From: Rhodospirillaceae bacterium LM-1
Lineage (GTDB): Bacteria; Pseudomonadota; Alphaproteobacteria; Rhodospirillales; WMHbin7
NCBI GenBank assembly: GCA_902725215.1
Contig: CACUVI010000030.1
Span: forward strand, 62,001-126,000
Direction of reading: 5' to 3'
Length of the DNA: 64,000 nucleotides
This document shows, piece after piece, positions 43,122-53,041 of the stretch. The stretch's first letter is position 1. Each line of letters begins with the position of its first letter. The notes beneath the pieces are model-generated. The model had not been told where the DNA came from. It searched no databases and saw nothing but the letters and a program-made list of their open reading frames with translations. The position numbers and the translations under genes are program-made.

Positions 43122-44780
43122 TCAGGCTGCGACAATCCGCTCGGGGGGCAAATGCAGCGTCACCGTGGTTCCCTTGTTGACCTCGCTTTGAATCTCCAGC
43201 CTGCCGCCATGCAGCTTGATGAAGGTTTCGGAAAGCGGCAAGCCCAGCCCCGTTCCGGCATGCTGACGCTGCATTCTGTTTTCCACCTGCCCGAAGGGAG
43301 TCATCACGCGCTCGATGTCTTCGGCGGCGATGCCAATTCCAGTATCCGAGAAGGCGATCGCCACGCCGCCATCAGGCTCTCGGAACGTCCGAACCGCGAT
43401 AACGCCTCCCGAGGGGGTGAACTTCGCCGCATTGTAGAGCAAGTTAAGAAAGGCCTGTTCCAGAATACGCCTGTCCGCCCGGACATGAGGCAAGCCCTCG
43501 GCCATCTGCATATCCAGCGTCAGCTCTTGTCTGCGCACCTGATCGCCCACGAGACGGGCGACGCTTTGAATGGCGTCGTCAAGCTCGAACTCTTCCTCGT
43601 ACAGCTCAAGCCGTCCCGATTCCACGCGCGAAATGTCGAGAATGTCGTTGATGATTCTAAGCAGATGATGTGCGGCATGGTGGATGTCGTCCAGATATTC
43701 GCGGTACTTGTCGCAATCAAAGGGACCGAACATCTTGTGGCGCATCACATCAGCGAATCCGATGATGGCGTTCAGGGGCGTTCTTAGCTCGTGGCTCATG
43801 TTGGACAGGAAGCGGCTTTTGGCAACGTTCGACGCCTCTGCGCTTTCCTTGGCTTGAAGCAGATCTTCTTCGATCCGCTTGCGCTCCTCAATCTCGCGCT
43901 GAAGGCTTTGCGTCCGCTCCTCCACCATGCGCTCGAGCTTGGTTTCGCGCATTTTGGCGTCTTCGATCAGGCGCTGGGTTTGCTTGCGCAAGAAGCGGTT
44001 GCGCAACAAAGCCCGGATCCGGCCCTTTAGAATCGCCATGTCGGTGGATTTGACGACGAAGTCGTCGGCGCCCGATTCAAGAGCGCGGATGGCATTGTCG
44101 CGCGATTCAAAGGCGCTCATCATCAAGATGACGATCGGCGGATCTTCCGGCCGGTTCAGCTTGACCAGTTCCTGACAAACCGTCGTGCCGTCCATGGCGG
44201 GCATGATCAGATCGACCAGCACGCATTCATAGCTGTTTTGCTTCGCCAGTTCGATGCCTTTGGGTCCATCCTCGGCGGCATCAATCGTATAACCTTCGTC
44301 GGCCAGCGTTCCCCTTAGATATTCCAGATAGGTCGGGCTGTCGTCGATCAGCAGCAGATGCGCCTGATGGAACATGGGTTCGCTGGGACGCAGCAAAATT
44401 TCGGGCTGCGCCGAGCGGCGCAACACGCCATGCACCCTTAGGATCAGCATGTTGAAATCGTCGGACTTGGCGACGTAATCGTCGGCGCCGCTGTCCAGGC
44501 CAGCGATTTGCGAATCCGCCGTATCGTCGGATGTCAGCATGATGATGGGCAGGCTTTGCGTCGCCACGTTCAAGCGAATGCGACGGCACAATTCAACGCC
44601 GCTGGCTCCCGGCAGGTGATAATCGACGATCATCAAGTCGGGCAACATCAGATTCAGGGCTTCCAGCGCCTGCTCGGCCGAATTGACGCAGATCGAATCG
44701 AAGCCTTCCTGTTCCAGCGCATATTGCAGCCGGATGGCCTGGGTCGGTGAATCCTCTACGACCATGATGCGCTTGCTCAT
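43122..44780 (-). CDS. Two-receiver hybrid histidine kinase of the chemotaxis operon
   Basis: A 552-residue cytoplasmic protein with the order receiver - receiver - coiled coil - HisKA - ATPase. Receiver 1 has VVEDS, MIVDYHLPGASG and VAKSD; receiver 2 has LIDDSPTYL, VLVDLIMPAMDG and VVKST. The H-box is RFLSNMSHELRTPLNAIIGF (about 328) and the ATPase motifs include GTGLGLPLSETF. Receivers at the N-terminus suggest the kinase is controlled by an upstream phosphodonor, probably CheA. It overlaps cheB by 4 bp and is the last gene of the operon. Confidence 0.93.
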   Translation of the reverse strand: MSKRIMVVEDSPTQAIRLQYALEQEGFDSICVNSAEQALEALNLMLPDLMIVDYHLPGASGVELCRRIRLNVATQSLPIIMLTSDDTADSQIAGLDSGADDYVAKSDDFNMLILRVHGVLRRSAQPEILLRPSEPMFHQAHLLLIDDSPTYLEYLRGTLADEGYTIDAAEDGPKGIELAKQNSYECVLVDLIMPAMDGTTVCQELVKLNRPEDPPIVILMMSAFESRDNAIRALESGADDFVVKSTDMAILKGRIRALLRNRFLRKQTQRLIEDAKMRETKLERMVEERTQSLQREIEERKRIEEDLLQAKESAEASNVAKSRFLSNMSHELRTPLNAIIGFADVMRHKMFGPFDCDKYREYLDDIHHAAHHLLRIINDILDISRVESGRLELYEEEFELDDAIQSVARLVGDQVRRQELTLDMQMAEGLPHVRADRRILEQAFLNLLYNAAKFTPSGGVIAVRTFREPDGGVAIAFSDTGIGIAAEDIERVMTPFGQVENRMQRQHAGTGLGLPLSETFIKLHGGRLEIQSEVNKGTTVTLHLPPERIVAA

Positions 44781-45877
44781 GGCTTGCCTCCAGCGCGCGA
44801 CCTGTTGATAAGATCATGAATTCGCGGGGCGATGGCGTCCAGCGGTAAAAGTGCTCCCACTGCCCCCAGTTGCGCCGCGGCATCGGGCATGCCGTAGACG
44901 ACGGCGGTCGAGCGGTCCTCGGCAAGCGTATAGGCGCCCGCCTTGCGCATGGCCAGCAAACCGTCGGCGCCGTCGTCGCCCATGCCGGTCAGCACGACGC
45001 CGATCCCCCTTTTGCCCAGGTCTTGCGCCATCGATTTGAACAGCACGGTTCCGGAAGGCCGCTGCCCCGAAACCTGCGGCCCTTTGGACAGACGCAGATG
45101 GCCGTCTTGCAAAACCAGATGCTGGTCGGCGGGCGGCGCGTAAACGATGCCGGGCAGCGGACGCTCGCCATCCTGGGCGATGCGGGCGGGCAACGGTCCC
45201 GTCTCGCCCAGCCAGCTGACGAAACCGGGCAGAAAACTGTCCGTCATATGTTGAACCAACAAGACGGGCAGCGGAAAATTCTTGCCAAGTCCGGTCAGAA
45301 CCTGACTGACGGCGCTAGGGCCGCCGGTCGATGCGGCAATGCCCAGGATCAAGGGCGGCGGTGCTTGCTTGGCGCTGTCGGCCGAGGGCATGGCGGCAAA
45401 GTCCGACGGCCCATCGACGCCCGCTCCGAAATGAAGGCCGCGCCTGCGCGCCTGCTTAAGCACGCGCACCTCGCTCATGATAACGAACTGCCGGCAAAGA
45501 TTTTCCGCCATCGCCTGATAATCTTCGTGCGACAGGCCGACCGGCTTTTCCACCACGGTCAAAGCGCCCGCCTTCAACGCGTTCATGGCGATGTTCAGCT
45601 CGTCGCATTCAACATTCGCCGACACCACCACAATCGGCGTGGGATTCGTCGCCATGATTTCCAGCGTGGCGTCCAGGCCGTTCATGCCGGGCAGTCGGAT
45701 GTCGAGCGAGATCACGTCGGGCTTCAGCCGTTCCAGAGATTGGATCGCTTCTTCGGCACTGGAAACTGCGCCAGCCACCTCCAGGCGCGAATCCTGGCTG
45801 ATGATATGGCACAACAGCTCGCGCACGACAGCCGAGTCTTCGACGACCAGAACCTTGATTTTTTTGTCCCCCCCCAT
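44777..45877 (-). CDS. cheB: Chemotaxis methylesterase/deamidase CheB
   Basis: A 366-residue response regulator. The receiver domain has LVVEDSAVV and the phosphoacceptor Asp59 in VISLDIRLPGMNG. The C-terminal esterase has catalytic Ser183 (IAASTGGPS), His210 (LVQHM) and Asp301/302 (LTGMGDDGADG). It removes methyl groups from chemoreceptors and is activated by CheA phosphorylation. Partner CheR is encoded in the same operon. Confidence 0.96.
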   Translation of the reverse strand: MGGDKKIKVLVVEDSAVVRELLCHIISQDSRLEVAGAVSSAEEAIQSLERLKPDVISLDIRLPGMNGLDATLEIMATNPTPIVVVSANVECDELNIAMNALKAGALTVVEKPVGLSHEDYQAMAENLCRQFVIMSEVRVLKQARRRGLHFGAGVDGPSDFAAMPSADSAKQAPPPLILGIAASTGGPSAVSQVLTGLGKNFPLPVLLVQHMTDSFLPGFVSWLGETGPLPARIAQDGERPLPGIVYAPPADQHLVLQDGHLRLSKGPQVSGQRPSGTVLFKSMAQDLGKRGIGVVLTGMGDDGADGLLAMRKAGAYTLAEDRSTAVVYGMPDAAAQLGAVGALLPLDAIAPRIHDLINRSRAGGKP

Positions 45878-45883
45878 GCGCCC

Positions 45884-48142
45884 CTACAATATCTGACGGA
45901 TGGTTTCCAGAAGCTCGGTCTGATCGAACTTCTGCTTGACGAGATAGGCGGCAGCACCCAATTCCAGGCCGCGTTCGATATCCTCGTTTCGTTTAAGCGA
46001 TGTCACCATGATGACCGGAATATGCGCCAGTTTCTTGTCGCTCTTCAGCTCTTTCAGCAGGGCAAAGCCGTCGATCCTGGGCATTTCCACATCGCTGACC
46101 ACCAGATCGACCGGGCTGGCCCGCAGCTGAATCAGCGCGTCCAGCCCATCGACGGCGACGCGCACCTTGTAGCCATGCGCCTCCAGAATGCTTTTTTCCA
46201 AGGTCCGTGTGGTGATGGAATCGTCAGCCACCAGAATGACCGGCGCCGATTCCTCGACCAAGCGCTCGCCGGTGATCAGCGCCGGAGCGCCATCCGAATC
46301 GTCAAGCTGCGCGATCATCTCATAGGCGTTGAGCACCACCACTACGCTGCCGTCCGGCCTTAGAATGGCGCCCGTCACCACGCTGCCATGCGGCAGCGAA
46401 AAGCCCACATCCTTGACCACAGCCTCGCAAACCTCGATGAGCGCATCGACGGCCAGCGCAATCGTGCCCTGCGGCGAATCGATGATCGCCGCCAGAAAAT
46501 TGCCGTCGCTGAGCTGGACGCCACTTTGCCCAAGTCCCAGCAGATCGTCCAGCCCGCGGACGGGAACTTGACGGTCGTCAAGCAGAACCAACGAGCGCCC
46601 TTCCACCTGCTTGACGTCGCTGGCGGCAATGCGGCACAGACGGTCCACCGCTTCGGCGGCCAAGGCGTAGGTTTGATTCTGGCATTCAAGCAGCAGCAGG
46701 CGTTGGCTGGATATCGACAAAGGCACGGTCAGAAGAAAGCGGGTGCCGGGACCTTCCTTGGGCTGCCACTGCGCGTGACCGCTTAGGCGGGCCGCCACTT
46801 CATGCACGACCGACATGCCCATGCCGCGCCCGGCGATGTCGCCTACTTCTTTCGCCGTGGAAAAGCCCGGCATAAAGATCAGACGCGACAATTCGCCGTC
46901 GCTGGCCTCCTGGGCCTCTTCCTCGCCGATCAATCCTCTGGCGACGGCCTGATCCTTGATGCGCTGAAGGTTAAGTCCGCGTCCATCGTCTTCGATCGTC
47001 ACCAGCAGGAAAAGCCCTTCCACCGAAAAGGACAGCGTCATGCGACCGGTCGCAGGCTTGCCCACTTTCGTTCGTTCCTCAGGCGGCTCAATGCCGTGCG
47101 CCAAGGCATTGCGCAGCAAATGCATCACCGGATCGCGCAGGGCCTCCAGCACTTGCCGGTCGGCCTCGACGTCGAACCCATGGGTTCTGAAGTCGATCTC
47201 CATGCCAAGATCGCGCGCCAGATCGCGCACCATTTTGCGAAAGCCCGCAAAGACGCTTTCGGCTGGAATCAAGCGGACTTGGCGGATATCGCGGCGAAGC
47301 TCGCCCGCCATCTGTTCAACCGTCCAGGCGCTTTTGTGCTGCTGATGGCGAACCTGTGAAATCTCGGTCCCCAGCCAGCGCAGATGCTTGTCGATCCGCT
47401 CGGCTTGGCGTTCGATGGCGCGGTTGCGCACTTGGCGCTCGTGGCGGTGGCGCAAATCGGGCGTCACCGCCTGCAAATTCCGCCAAGCGCGATCCAATTC
47501 GCCCAACACATCCTCGAACTGGCGCAAACGCTTGGCCACCGTCGATTGATTGGCCGCCCCGCTGGCCAAAGCGCCCGCCGACAGCAATAGGCGATCCAGG
47601 GATTTGGCGCGCACCTTGATCGGCTCGTCCCCGGCCTTGGCGGGCGTCGATTTCGGCGGCGGCCTTTGAATGGTTTTGCCCGCCGCATAAGGTTCGCTGG
47701 CCTTGATCGGCTCGGAAGGCGCCGATTTCGCCTCGGTCTGGGCCAAAGGCTGGGCAGGCTCATCGCCAGCCAGCGCCTTTTCGGCAAGGGCAAGGGCGGC
47801 TTCGGCATCGGGAAGTTCCTTACCCGCGTCGAAGGCGGCCATCCAATCTTCGACCGTATCGACCAGACGCCCTGCCAGAACGCGCATGTCGGAAGAAAAG
47901 GCGCGGCTGCCCGAACGTATCTGCGCCAGCATCGTTTCAAGCTGATGCGCCAGCGCCTCGATGGGACGCAGATCGGTGGCCCGCGCCGCCCCCTTCAGGC
48001 TGTGGGCGTGGCGGAACACCTCGTCCATTTCAGGGCGCGCAAGCTCGCCTTCGTCGCGCATCACGAAGTGGCTGCGGATATGTTCCAGATGCTCCCGGCA
48101 TTCGATCCGGAAAGCGTTAAGAAGGCGTTCGTGCAGATCCAT
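45884..48142 (-). CDS. cheA: Hybrid chemotaxis kinase CheA-REC
   Basis: A 752-residue CheA. The Hpt domain has phosphorylatable His47 in FRHAHSLKGAARA. After an Ala-rich linker come dimerisation and ATPase domains (HLLRNALAHGIEPPEER, EDDGRGLNLQRIKD, GMGMSVVHEVAARLSG). A CheW-like domain (LLLLECQNQTYALAAEAVDR) and a C-terminal receiver (ILVADDSITTRTLEK; LVVSDVEMPRIDG) follow. The fused receiver is typical of alternative pathways such as type-IV-pilus or FrzE-like systems, where it acts as phosphate sink or output. No CheY-binding P2 domain is obvious. Confidence 0.96.
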   Translation of the reverse strand: MDLHERLLNAFRIECREHLEHIRSHFVMRDEGELARPEMDEVFRHAHSLKGAARATDLRPIEALAHQLETMLAQIRSGSRAFSSDMRVLAGRLVDTVEDWMAAFDAGKELPDAEAALALAEKALAGDEPAQPLAQTEAKSAPSEPIKASEPYAAGKTIQRPPPKSTPAKAGDEPIKVRAKSLDRLLLSAGALASGAANQSTVAKRLRQFEDVLGELDRAWRNLQAVTPDLRHRHERQVRNRAIERQAERIDKHLRWLGTEISQVRHQQHKSAWTVEQMAGELRRDIRQVRLIPAESVFAGFRKMVRDLARDLGMEIDFRTHGFDVEADRQVLEALRDPVMHLLRNALAHGIEPPEERTKVGKPATGRMTLSFSVEGLFLLVTIEDDGRGLNLQRIKDQAVARGLIGEEEAQEASDGELSRLIFMPGFSTAKEVGDIAGRGMGMSVVHEVAARLSGHAQWQPKEGPGTRFLLTVPLSISSQRLLLLECQNQTYALAAEAVDRLCRIAASDVKQVEGRSLVLLDDRQVPVRGLDDLLGLGQSGVQLSDGNFLAAIIDSPQGTIALAVDALIEVCEAVVKDVGFSLPHGSVVTGAILRPDGSVVVVLNAYEMIAQLDDSDGAPALITGERLVEESAPVILVADDSITTRTLEKSILEAHGYKVRVAVDGLDALIQLRASPVDLVVSDVEMPRIDGFALLKELKSDKKLAHIPVIMVTSLKRNEDIERGLELGAAAYLVKQKFDQTELLETIRQIL

Positions 48143-48144
48143 TC

Positions 48145-49719
48145 CTACACACGATATTTTTCAACAACTTCGCGCAACTGCTGGCCAAGCGCCGTGAAGT
48201 TGCCCGCCGCTGTTTCCAACTGCCCGGTCGAACTGGCGGTTTGCTGGCTGGCTTGGCGAATTTCCTGAAGTGCTTGCACCACCTGCTCGAAGCCGATCTG
48301 CTGCTGATTGGTGGCGCCGCCGATCTGCTGGAAGGCGTTGGCGCTTTCGGCGACGTTGGCTGTCATCTTGCGGATAGCGTCCTCGGCGACCGTTACCTTT
48401 TCGCGGCCATACTCAACGCGCTTCATCGCTTCTTCCGTCAACAGAACCGACGTATTGATGCCTCGCTGAATCTCTTCCAGGATGCTGCGCACCCGCCTTG
48501 TGGCGTCCTTGGCCTGATCGGCCAAATTCTTGATCTCGCCCGCCACCACGGCAAAGCGCCTTCCGTCCTCGCGGGCGTCGGCAGCCTCGATGGCGGCGTT
48601 CAGCGCCACCAGATTCGACTGTTCGGCAATGTCGGTCACGCTGGCAATGATTTCGCCGATGGCCTGCGTGCGCTCGCTAAGGGTCACGATGTTGTCGGCC
48701 ACGGAACCTGCCTGATGGCGGATGCCTTCCATGGCTTTGACGATCGATTCCACCGCTTGCAGGCCCAGATTGCTGGCATTGGCCATCGATTGGGCCGAGC
48801 CGGAAACCTGCTTGGCGCGTTCGGCCACCTGCTTGCCCGACTGGTTGATCTCCTCGACCGTGGCGGTGATTTCCTGTACTGCCGCCGCCTGCTGGCGCGT
48901 GGCCGCCGCCTGCTCCTTGGTCGTGGCGAAAATCTCAGACGCAGAGGCATTCAGGTTTTCGGTCACCGAACGCGTCTTGCCCGCGATCTCGCGCAAGGAA
49001 TCAACCATCTGATTGAAGCTGTGGGCCAACTGTCCGGTTTCATCGCGGGCGCGCACCGGCAAATGCTCGACCTTCAGATTTCCGTCGGCAATGTCCTTAG
49101 CGCGCGCAACACAGGCTCGGAGCGGATGAATGATGTCGCGGGCGATGACCAGCGTCATCATGACGGCAGTCAAGCTGGCCAGCAGCCCCAACAGAATGAT
49201 ATTGCGCATGACGCTTGATATTTTGCCTTCGGCGCTGGCGTCGATCTTTTGCACCAGTTCCTGGGCCGCATCGGTCATGGCCTGATTGAGTTGCAGCAGC
49301 TCGTCGCGCTTTGCGCTTGCGCGCGGATCGTTGATGGGCAAGGCCAGCAGCGCCGCGGCCGACTGCCTAAAATCGTTCAACAGCGCCTTCTGGCGGGCCG
49401 CCTGATAAGCCTCGGCCGATCCCAGCTTGTTGCTTTCGACCAAGCTGTCCAGCGCTTGCTCGAACTTGCGCAGGGTTTGTTCGTAGGGCGCGGCGCGCCC
49501 GGCTTGGGTCAACAGCACTTCCTTCATGGCGCTTTGCGCCAACATGCGCTGGCGCCCAGCCAAATCGATTGCGGCACCGTCCGAACGATGGGCATCGACG
49601 GCCATGACCGTGTAGCCGACGATGATGGCGATCACCGCCATGCCGCCGACGGCGGTGAGGCCCAGCTTTTGAGAGATGGAAAAGCGACCCAGGAAATTGA
49701 TGCTTGTCTGCCCGTTCAT
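48145..49719 (-). CDS. Methyl-accepting chemotaxis protein with PilJ-type sensor
   Basis: A 524-residue inner-membrane receptor. The two membrane helices (about 22-43 and 174-195) enclose a short periplasmic helical domain containing DLAGRQRMLAQSAMKEVLLT, the PilJ/NarX-type signature. A HAMP domain and a long coiled coil with the conserved hairpin (DIAEQSNLVALNAAIEAADA) follow. The C-terminus lacks a CheR-binding pentapeptide. It overlaps the cheW gene by 4 bp and is the only receptor in the operon, so it is the dedicated input of this pathway. Confidence 0.94.
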   Translation of the reverse strand: MNGQTSINFLGRFSISQKLGLTAVGGMAVIAIIVGYTVMAVDAHRSDGAAIDLAGRQRMLAQSAMKEVLLTQAGRAAPYEQTLRKFEQALDSLVESNKLGSAEAYQAARQKALLNDFRQSAAALLALPINDPRASAKRDELLQLNQAMTDAAQELVQKIDASAEGKISSVMRNIILLGLLASLTAVMMTLVIARDIIHPLRACVARAKDIADGNLKVEHLPVRARDETGQLAHSFNQMVDSLREIAGKTRSVTENLNASASEIFATTKEQAAATRQQAAAVQEITATVEEINQSGKQVAERAKQVSGSAQSMANASNLGLQAVESIVKAMEGIRHQAGSVADNIVTLSERTQAIGEIIASVTDIAEQSNLVALNAAIEAADAREDGRRFAVVAGEIKNLADQAKDATRRVRSILEEIQRGINTSVLLTEEAMKRVEYGREKVTVAEDAIRKMTANVAESANAFQQIGGATNQQQIGFEQVVQALQEIRQASQQTASSTGQLETAAGNFTALGQQLREVVEKYRV

Positions 49720-50357
49720 GCGCGTTTTCCTTCCTGCAGGCTGTCATTCATGGTGTTGTTTCCCAGTCCGCAACCTTCCAGCAGGGCTGGAACGTCGATC
49801 AGGGCCAGTGTCCCGGCGGTAATCGCCTTGATGAAGCGCCGGGGCATACCCGCCCCTTCGGCGCTTGCTTTGTGCAGTTGCTTGGCGTCGAGGGTCAGTA
49901 CGCCTTCCAGAAAATCGGCGGCCAGTCCCAGTCGGCGCTGCCCCCAGCGCAGGTAGAAAACCGAGGGGGGTTTCGGATTCGCCGCCCCCTGTCTGGGGAT
50001 GTCCAGCAAGACGGCGGTGTCCAGAACCGGCCTGATTTCGCCGTGCAGATTGGCTAGGCCCAACAAGGCTCTGCCCAGGCCCGGCACAGGCGTACAAAGC
50101 GTAGCGCCTGAAACCTCGCTGATTTCCTCAAGCGGGATGGCAAACCGCTCCTGTGCTACGCTAAAGACCAGCACCCGCACGTCGGTTGACTCATCAGGGT
50201 CGTGCGCGCGCGTGGCAAGATAGGCGGCGCGCCACTTCTGGATGGCGGTGATTTGCAATGGATCGGGTTCAAGGGCGCGGGCCATCGCCTGATTGCTGGC
50301 CTTCAGACGGCCATGAACCTGCTCCCAGTCGATGTCTGCCTGTTGCTGCTTTGTCAT
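49716..50357 (-). CDS. cheW: CheW-domain coupling protein (longer form)
   Basis: A 213-residue adaptor with an N-terminal helical extension (about 1-60) and a CheW domain (VRVLVFSVAQERFAIPLEEI; LLGLANLHGEIRPVLDTAVL; FIKAITAGTLALIDVPALLE). It links receptor and CheA. Coupled by 4-bp overlaps to both cheR and mcp. A second CheW is encoded two genes upstream, so the array may contain two adaptors. Confidence 0.9.
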   Translation of the reverse strand: MTKQQQADIDWEQVHGRLKASNQAMARALEPDPLQITAIQKWRAAYLATRAHDPDESTDVRVLVFSVAQERFAIPLEEISEVSGATLCTPVPGLGRALLGLANLHGEIRPVLDTAVLLDIPRQGAANPKPPSVFYLRWGQRRLGLAADFLEGVLTLDAKQLHKASAEGAGMPRRFIKAITAGTLALIDVPALLEGCGLGNNTMNDSLQEGKRA

Positions 50358-51769
50358 TTGCCGCTCTCAAGCTGGGCGCGCAGTCCCGCCATCTTGACCA
50401 GTTGCCCTGCGGTCAGACCCTCGCCGCCCGGCAAGGGCGTGTCCGCGGGCAAACCGACCGCGAGATCGTACGCGTTCTTGAAGGCCTTTTTGGCCATCTT
50501 CAGATCTCCCCGGCAACTCAACAGCAGCCCCAGATGGTAGTAAGCCATCTGGCACTTGCGGTCAACGAAGAGCATGCGCCGCAACGCCTTTTCGGCCCCA
50601 TCGAAGTCGTTGATTTCGATCAGAACGTGAATGGCCTTAAGGGCGGCGTCCTGCCCGGTTTCAGCCCGGGCCAGCAGTCGCCTTGCCGGTCCGGATGCTG
50701 CAATCCACTGTCCGCGCTCGGACAGACGGGCCAGTTCTTGCTCTTCCTCCAGCCCCCCGCCACCCGGCGAAGCATCCTCGTCGGCCAAATCTTGCTGCGG
50801 CGCATCATGGCTGGGCGGAACGGGAAGGGCTGCAACCCCCATGTCTTGCGCGATGCCGGGCAAGACGGGTGGCGTCCAGGCGGGCGGCGAATTTTGCAGC
50901 TCGCCGCCGCCCTTGCGATAGACGATCAGCCCATCCAGATTGACCGCCTGGAAGCCTGGCGGGCGGTCCATGCCGATTTCGGCGGGACCCGTAATCAACC
51001 AGCCGCCATCGTTCAGCGCGGCGTGAAAACGCTCCATCAGTTGGAAAATCTGTTCGCGGCTGAAATAGATGGCGACATTGCGGCACAAGACGACATCCAA
51101 CCCGCTCAACCCAAGGGCGGGCAGCGGCAAAGGATCTTGGATCAGATTGTGATAATGAAAGGTCACCGGCTCGCGATAGACTGGGCGCAGTTGCCAGCCC
51201 TGTTCGGTTCGCTCGAAATAGGCTTGCCGCTCCTCGGGACTGGTGGCCCGCACGGCCCAATCCTGGTAGATCCCGCTTCTGGCCTGGGCCAGGAATTTCT
51301 TGTCGATGTCCGTGCCGAAGACGCCGATGCGCCACCCTTTCAGCTGCGGCTTGAAATCGCGGGCCAACAAGATCGAAATGGAATAGGGTTCCGCGCCGGA
51401 AGAGCAGCCCGCACTCCAGATGCGCAGACATTGCGACGCGCCGTTGCGCGAAAGGATCTCGGGCACCACATGGGCGGTCAGGGCCTTGAACACCTCGGGA
51501 TGGCGAAAGAAATAGGTTTCGCCAATCGTCAGTTCCGAAACCAGTTCGTCCATTTCCGCAGCGCCCGCCTTTCCCGCCTCCAGGAAGGCGGCGTAGGCGG
51601 CGCAGTCGCCAAGCCCGCAAGCGGCCAGCCTGGCTTTCAGAATGCGGGCGAGATCCGCCTCTTTGTCCTCATAATAGGCCAGCCCGGTTTTTTGGATGAT
51701 GCTTTCCTTGATCCTGGGAAAGTAGGGATCCGCCGTCACCTCCGGGCCGGGCGTTGGCTTTGCCTTCAT
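50354..51769 (-). CDS. cheR: Chemotaxis methyltransferase CheR with C-terminal TPR
   Basis: A 471-residue protein. The CheR N-terminal helices and SAM-binding domain span about 15-275, with ELTIGETYFFRHPEVFKAL, LRIWSAGCSSGAEPYSISIL and DVVLCRNVAIYFS. A proline-rich linker is followed by a TPR-like tail (about 380-460, AYYHLGLLLSCRGDLKMAKK). It methylates receptor glutamates with S-adenosylmethionine. TPR-tailed CheR proteins occur in non-flagellar chemosensory systems. ATG 51769 overlaps the stop of the preceding cheW by one base. Confidence 0.95.
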   Translation of the reverse strand: MKAKPTPGPEVTADPYFPRIKESIIQKTGLAYYEDKEADLARILKARLAACGLGDCAAYAAFLEAGKAGAAEMDELVSELTIGETYFFRHPEVFKALTAHVVPEILSRNGASQCLRIWSAGCSSGAEPYSISILLARDFKPQLKGWRIGVFGTDIDKKFLAQARSGIYQDWAVRATSPEERQAYFERTEQGWQLRPVYREPVTFHYHNLIQDPLPLPALGLSGLDVVLCRNVAIYFSREQIFQLMERFHAALNDGGWLITGPAEIGMDRPPGFQAVNLDGLIVYRKGGGELQNSPPAWTPPVLPGIAQDMGVAALPVPPSHDAPQQDLADEDASPGGGGLEEEQELARLSERGQWIAASGPARRLLARAETGQDAALKAIHVLIEINDFDGAEKALRRMLFVDRKCQMAYYHLGLLLSCRGDLKMAKKAFKNAYDLAVGLPADTPLPGGEGLTAGQLVKMAGLRAQLESGK

Positions 51770-52266
51770 CAGGGCTGCGCGCCATCGCCCGACAGGCGAG
51801 CCAGAACCACGGTTTTGAACTCCTCGACGCGGCGCTTCTCCTCGGTCAGCAGCAGGCGATCCACCGACAAGACATGCACGACGCGCTCTTTCAGGCGCAC
51901 CTCGCCCATCAGACAATCGTTGAAGGCCAGACCGGGCTTGGCCTTCACCATGTCCTTGGCCGACAGACGGTAAATGTCGTCCATGCTTTCGACGGCCAGG
52001 GCGGCTTTCGCGTTCTTCAGGATCATCACGGGCGTGTAGATCCCCGTGGGTGAGGCCGGAAGCCCCAAAAGGCGGGCCACCCGCAACACCGGCACCGGAG
52101 CGCCATCCAGCGTCATCATGCCCTCCAGGATGGACGGCATGCCGGGCGGCCTGGAAAGCTCGGGCAAGAACACCACCTCTTGCACCGCAGACGCCGGCAA
52201 GGCGCAAAGAATGCCGCCTTCGGTAAAGACGAGCAGCGTGTCAGGAGCGGACGTTTTCAGATTCAT
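51769..52266 (-). CDS. cheW: CheW-domain coupling protein (short form)
   Basis: A 165-residue CheW-like protein (LLVFTEGGILCALPASAVQE; EGMMTLDGAPVPVLRVARLL; RLKERVVHVLSVDRLLLTEE). ATG 52266 has GGAAAG just upstream; in-frame ATG 52305 lacks a site. It is more divergent than the other CheW of the operon and may couple a different receptor or stabilise CheR. Confidence 0.87.
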   Translation of the reverse strand: MNLKTSAPDTLLVFTEGGILCALPASAVQEVVFLPELSRPPGMPSILEGMMTLDGAPVPVLRVARLLGLPASPTGIYTPVMILKNAKAALAVESMDDIYRLSAKDMVKAKPGLAFNDCLMGEVRLKERVVHVLSVDRLLLTEEKRRVEEFKTVVLARLSGDGAQP

Positions 52267-52348
52267 CTGCTTTCCAAAAGTTGCGGCAACGACATGATCC
52301 GGCATCGTTCAAAGGCGATGGTAGCAGGAATCGAGGCCCGCGCGCATG

Positions 52349-53041
52349 TCAGAACTTCCAGCCTTTGCAAAGATTCTGGGTGTATTGATAGCTTTGCGGG
52401 CTATCCAGCTTGCCATGGTCGCGTTCGGACTGCTCGTGCATCTCGTCGAGCAGCGGCTTGATGATGCGACCGGCTTCGGTCATGAACTGGCGGGTAACAC
52501 CTTGCTCGCTGCTGGCGAAGGCGGCGCCATAACGCGCCACCGCCTTTTCCAACTCGATCTTGATCTGCCTGGAATAGATGTCCATGTTGCGCCGGAAAAT
52601 GGCGACATGCTTGTTTTCGTGGTCCATTACCGCCGTGAATTCGCAGCTTCCCGGCTTGTATTCCTCGGCCACGTTGACGGTCATGCTTTTGAAGAACAAA
52701 CGAACCTCGATCTGGCTAAGCCAACCGCAATATTGAACATTCTTTTTCAATGGATAAATCATGGCCTGGGCGCGAACTTCATAGCCGCCCTCGGCGCGCG
52801 TAAGACCTGCCGTGACGGCTTTTCGGCTAGCGCCGTAATTGACGCGGCGCTGTTTGGTGAACAGCTCCGTCAGTTCGGTCTGGGAAAGGTCGTTGCGATA
52901 GGCGGATGCGGCCGGATCTTGCACCACCGTCACGCGGGGCGCTTTACGGCCGTTGGTGGGACAGTTGGTTTGCGCAAGCGCCGGAGCCGCCGCCAAAATG
53001 GGCAGAAAAAGAAGAACCGTCAGAAGACGGCGAGACGTCAT
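52349..53041 (-). CDS. Secreted protein with HENKH motif
   Basis: A 230-residue exported protein with a clear signal peptide (LLTVLLFLPILAAAPALAQ). The central FTAVMDHENKHVAIFRRNMD contains HENKH, a metalloprotease-like His-Glu-x-x-His, as in the DUF922 family. It overlaps the upstream REC gene by 4 bp, so it belongs to the chemotaxis operon. A periplasmic zinc protein here could process the receptor or envelope. Whether it has activity is unknown. Confidence 0.72.
   Translation of the reverse strand: MTSRRLLTVLLFLPILAAAPALAQTNCPTNGRKAPRVTVVQDPAASAYRNDLSQTELTELFTKQRRVNYGASRKAVTAGLTRAEGGYEVRAQAMIYPLKKNVQYCGWLSQIEVRLFFKSMTVNVAEEYKPGSCEFTAVMDHENKHVAIFRRNMDIYSRQIKIELEKAVARYGAAFASSEQGVTRQFMTEAGRIIKPLLDEMHEQSERDHGKLDSPQSYQYTQNLCKGWKF

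Noticed and set aside
44870-46363. 497-codon plus-strand open frame
   Set aside because: Antisense to cheB and cheA, which have clear catalytic motifs.
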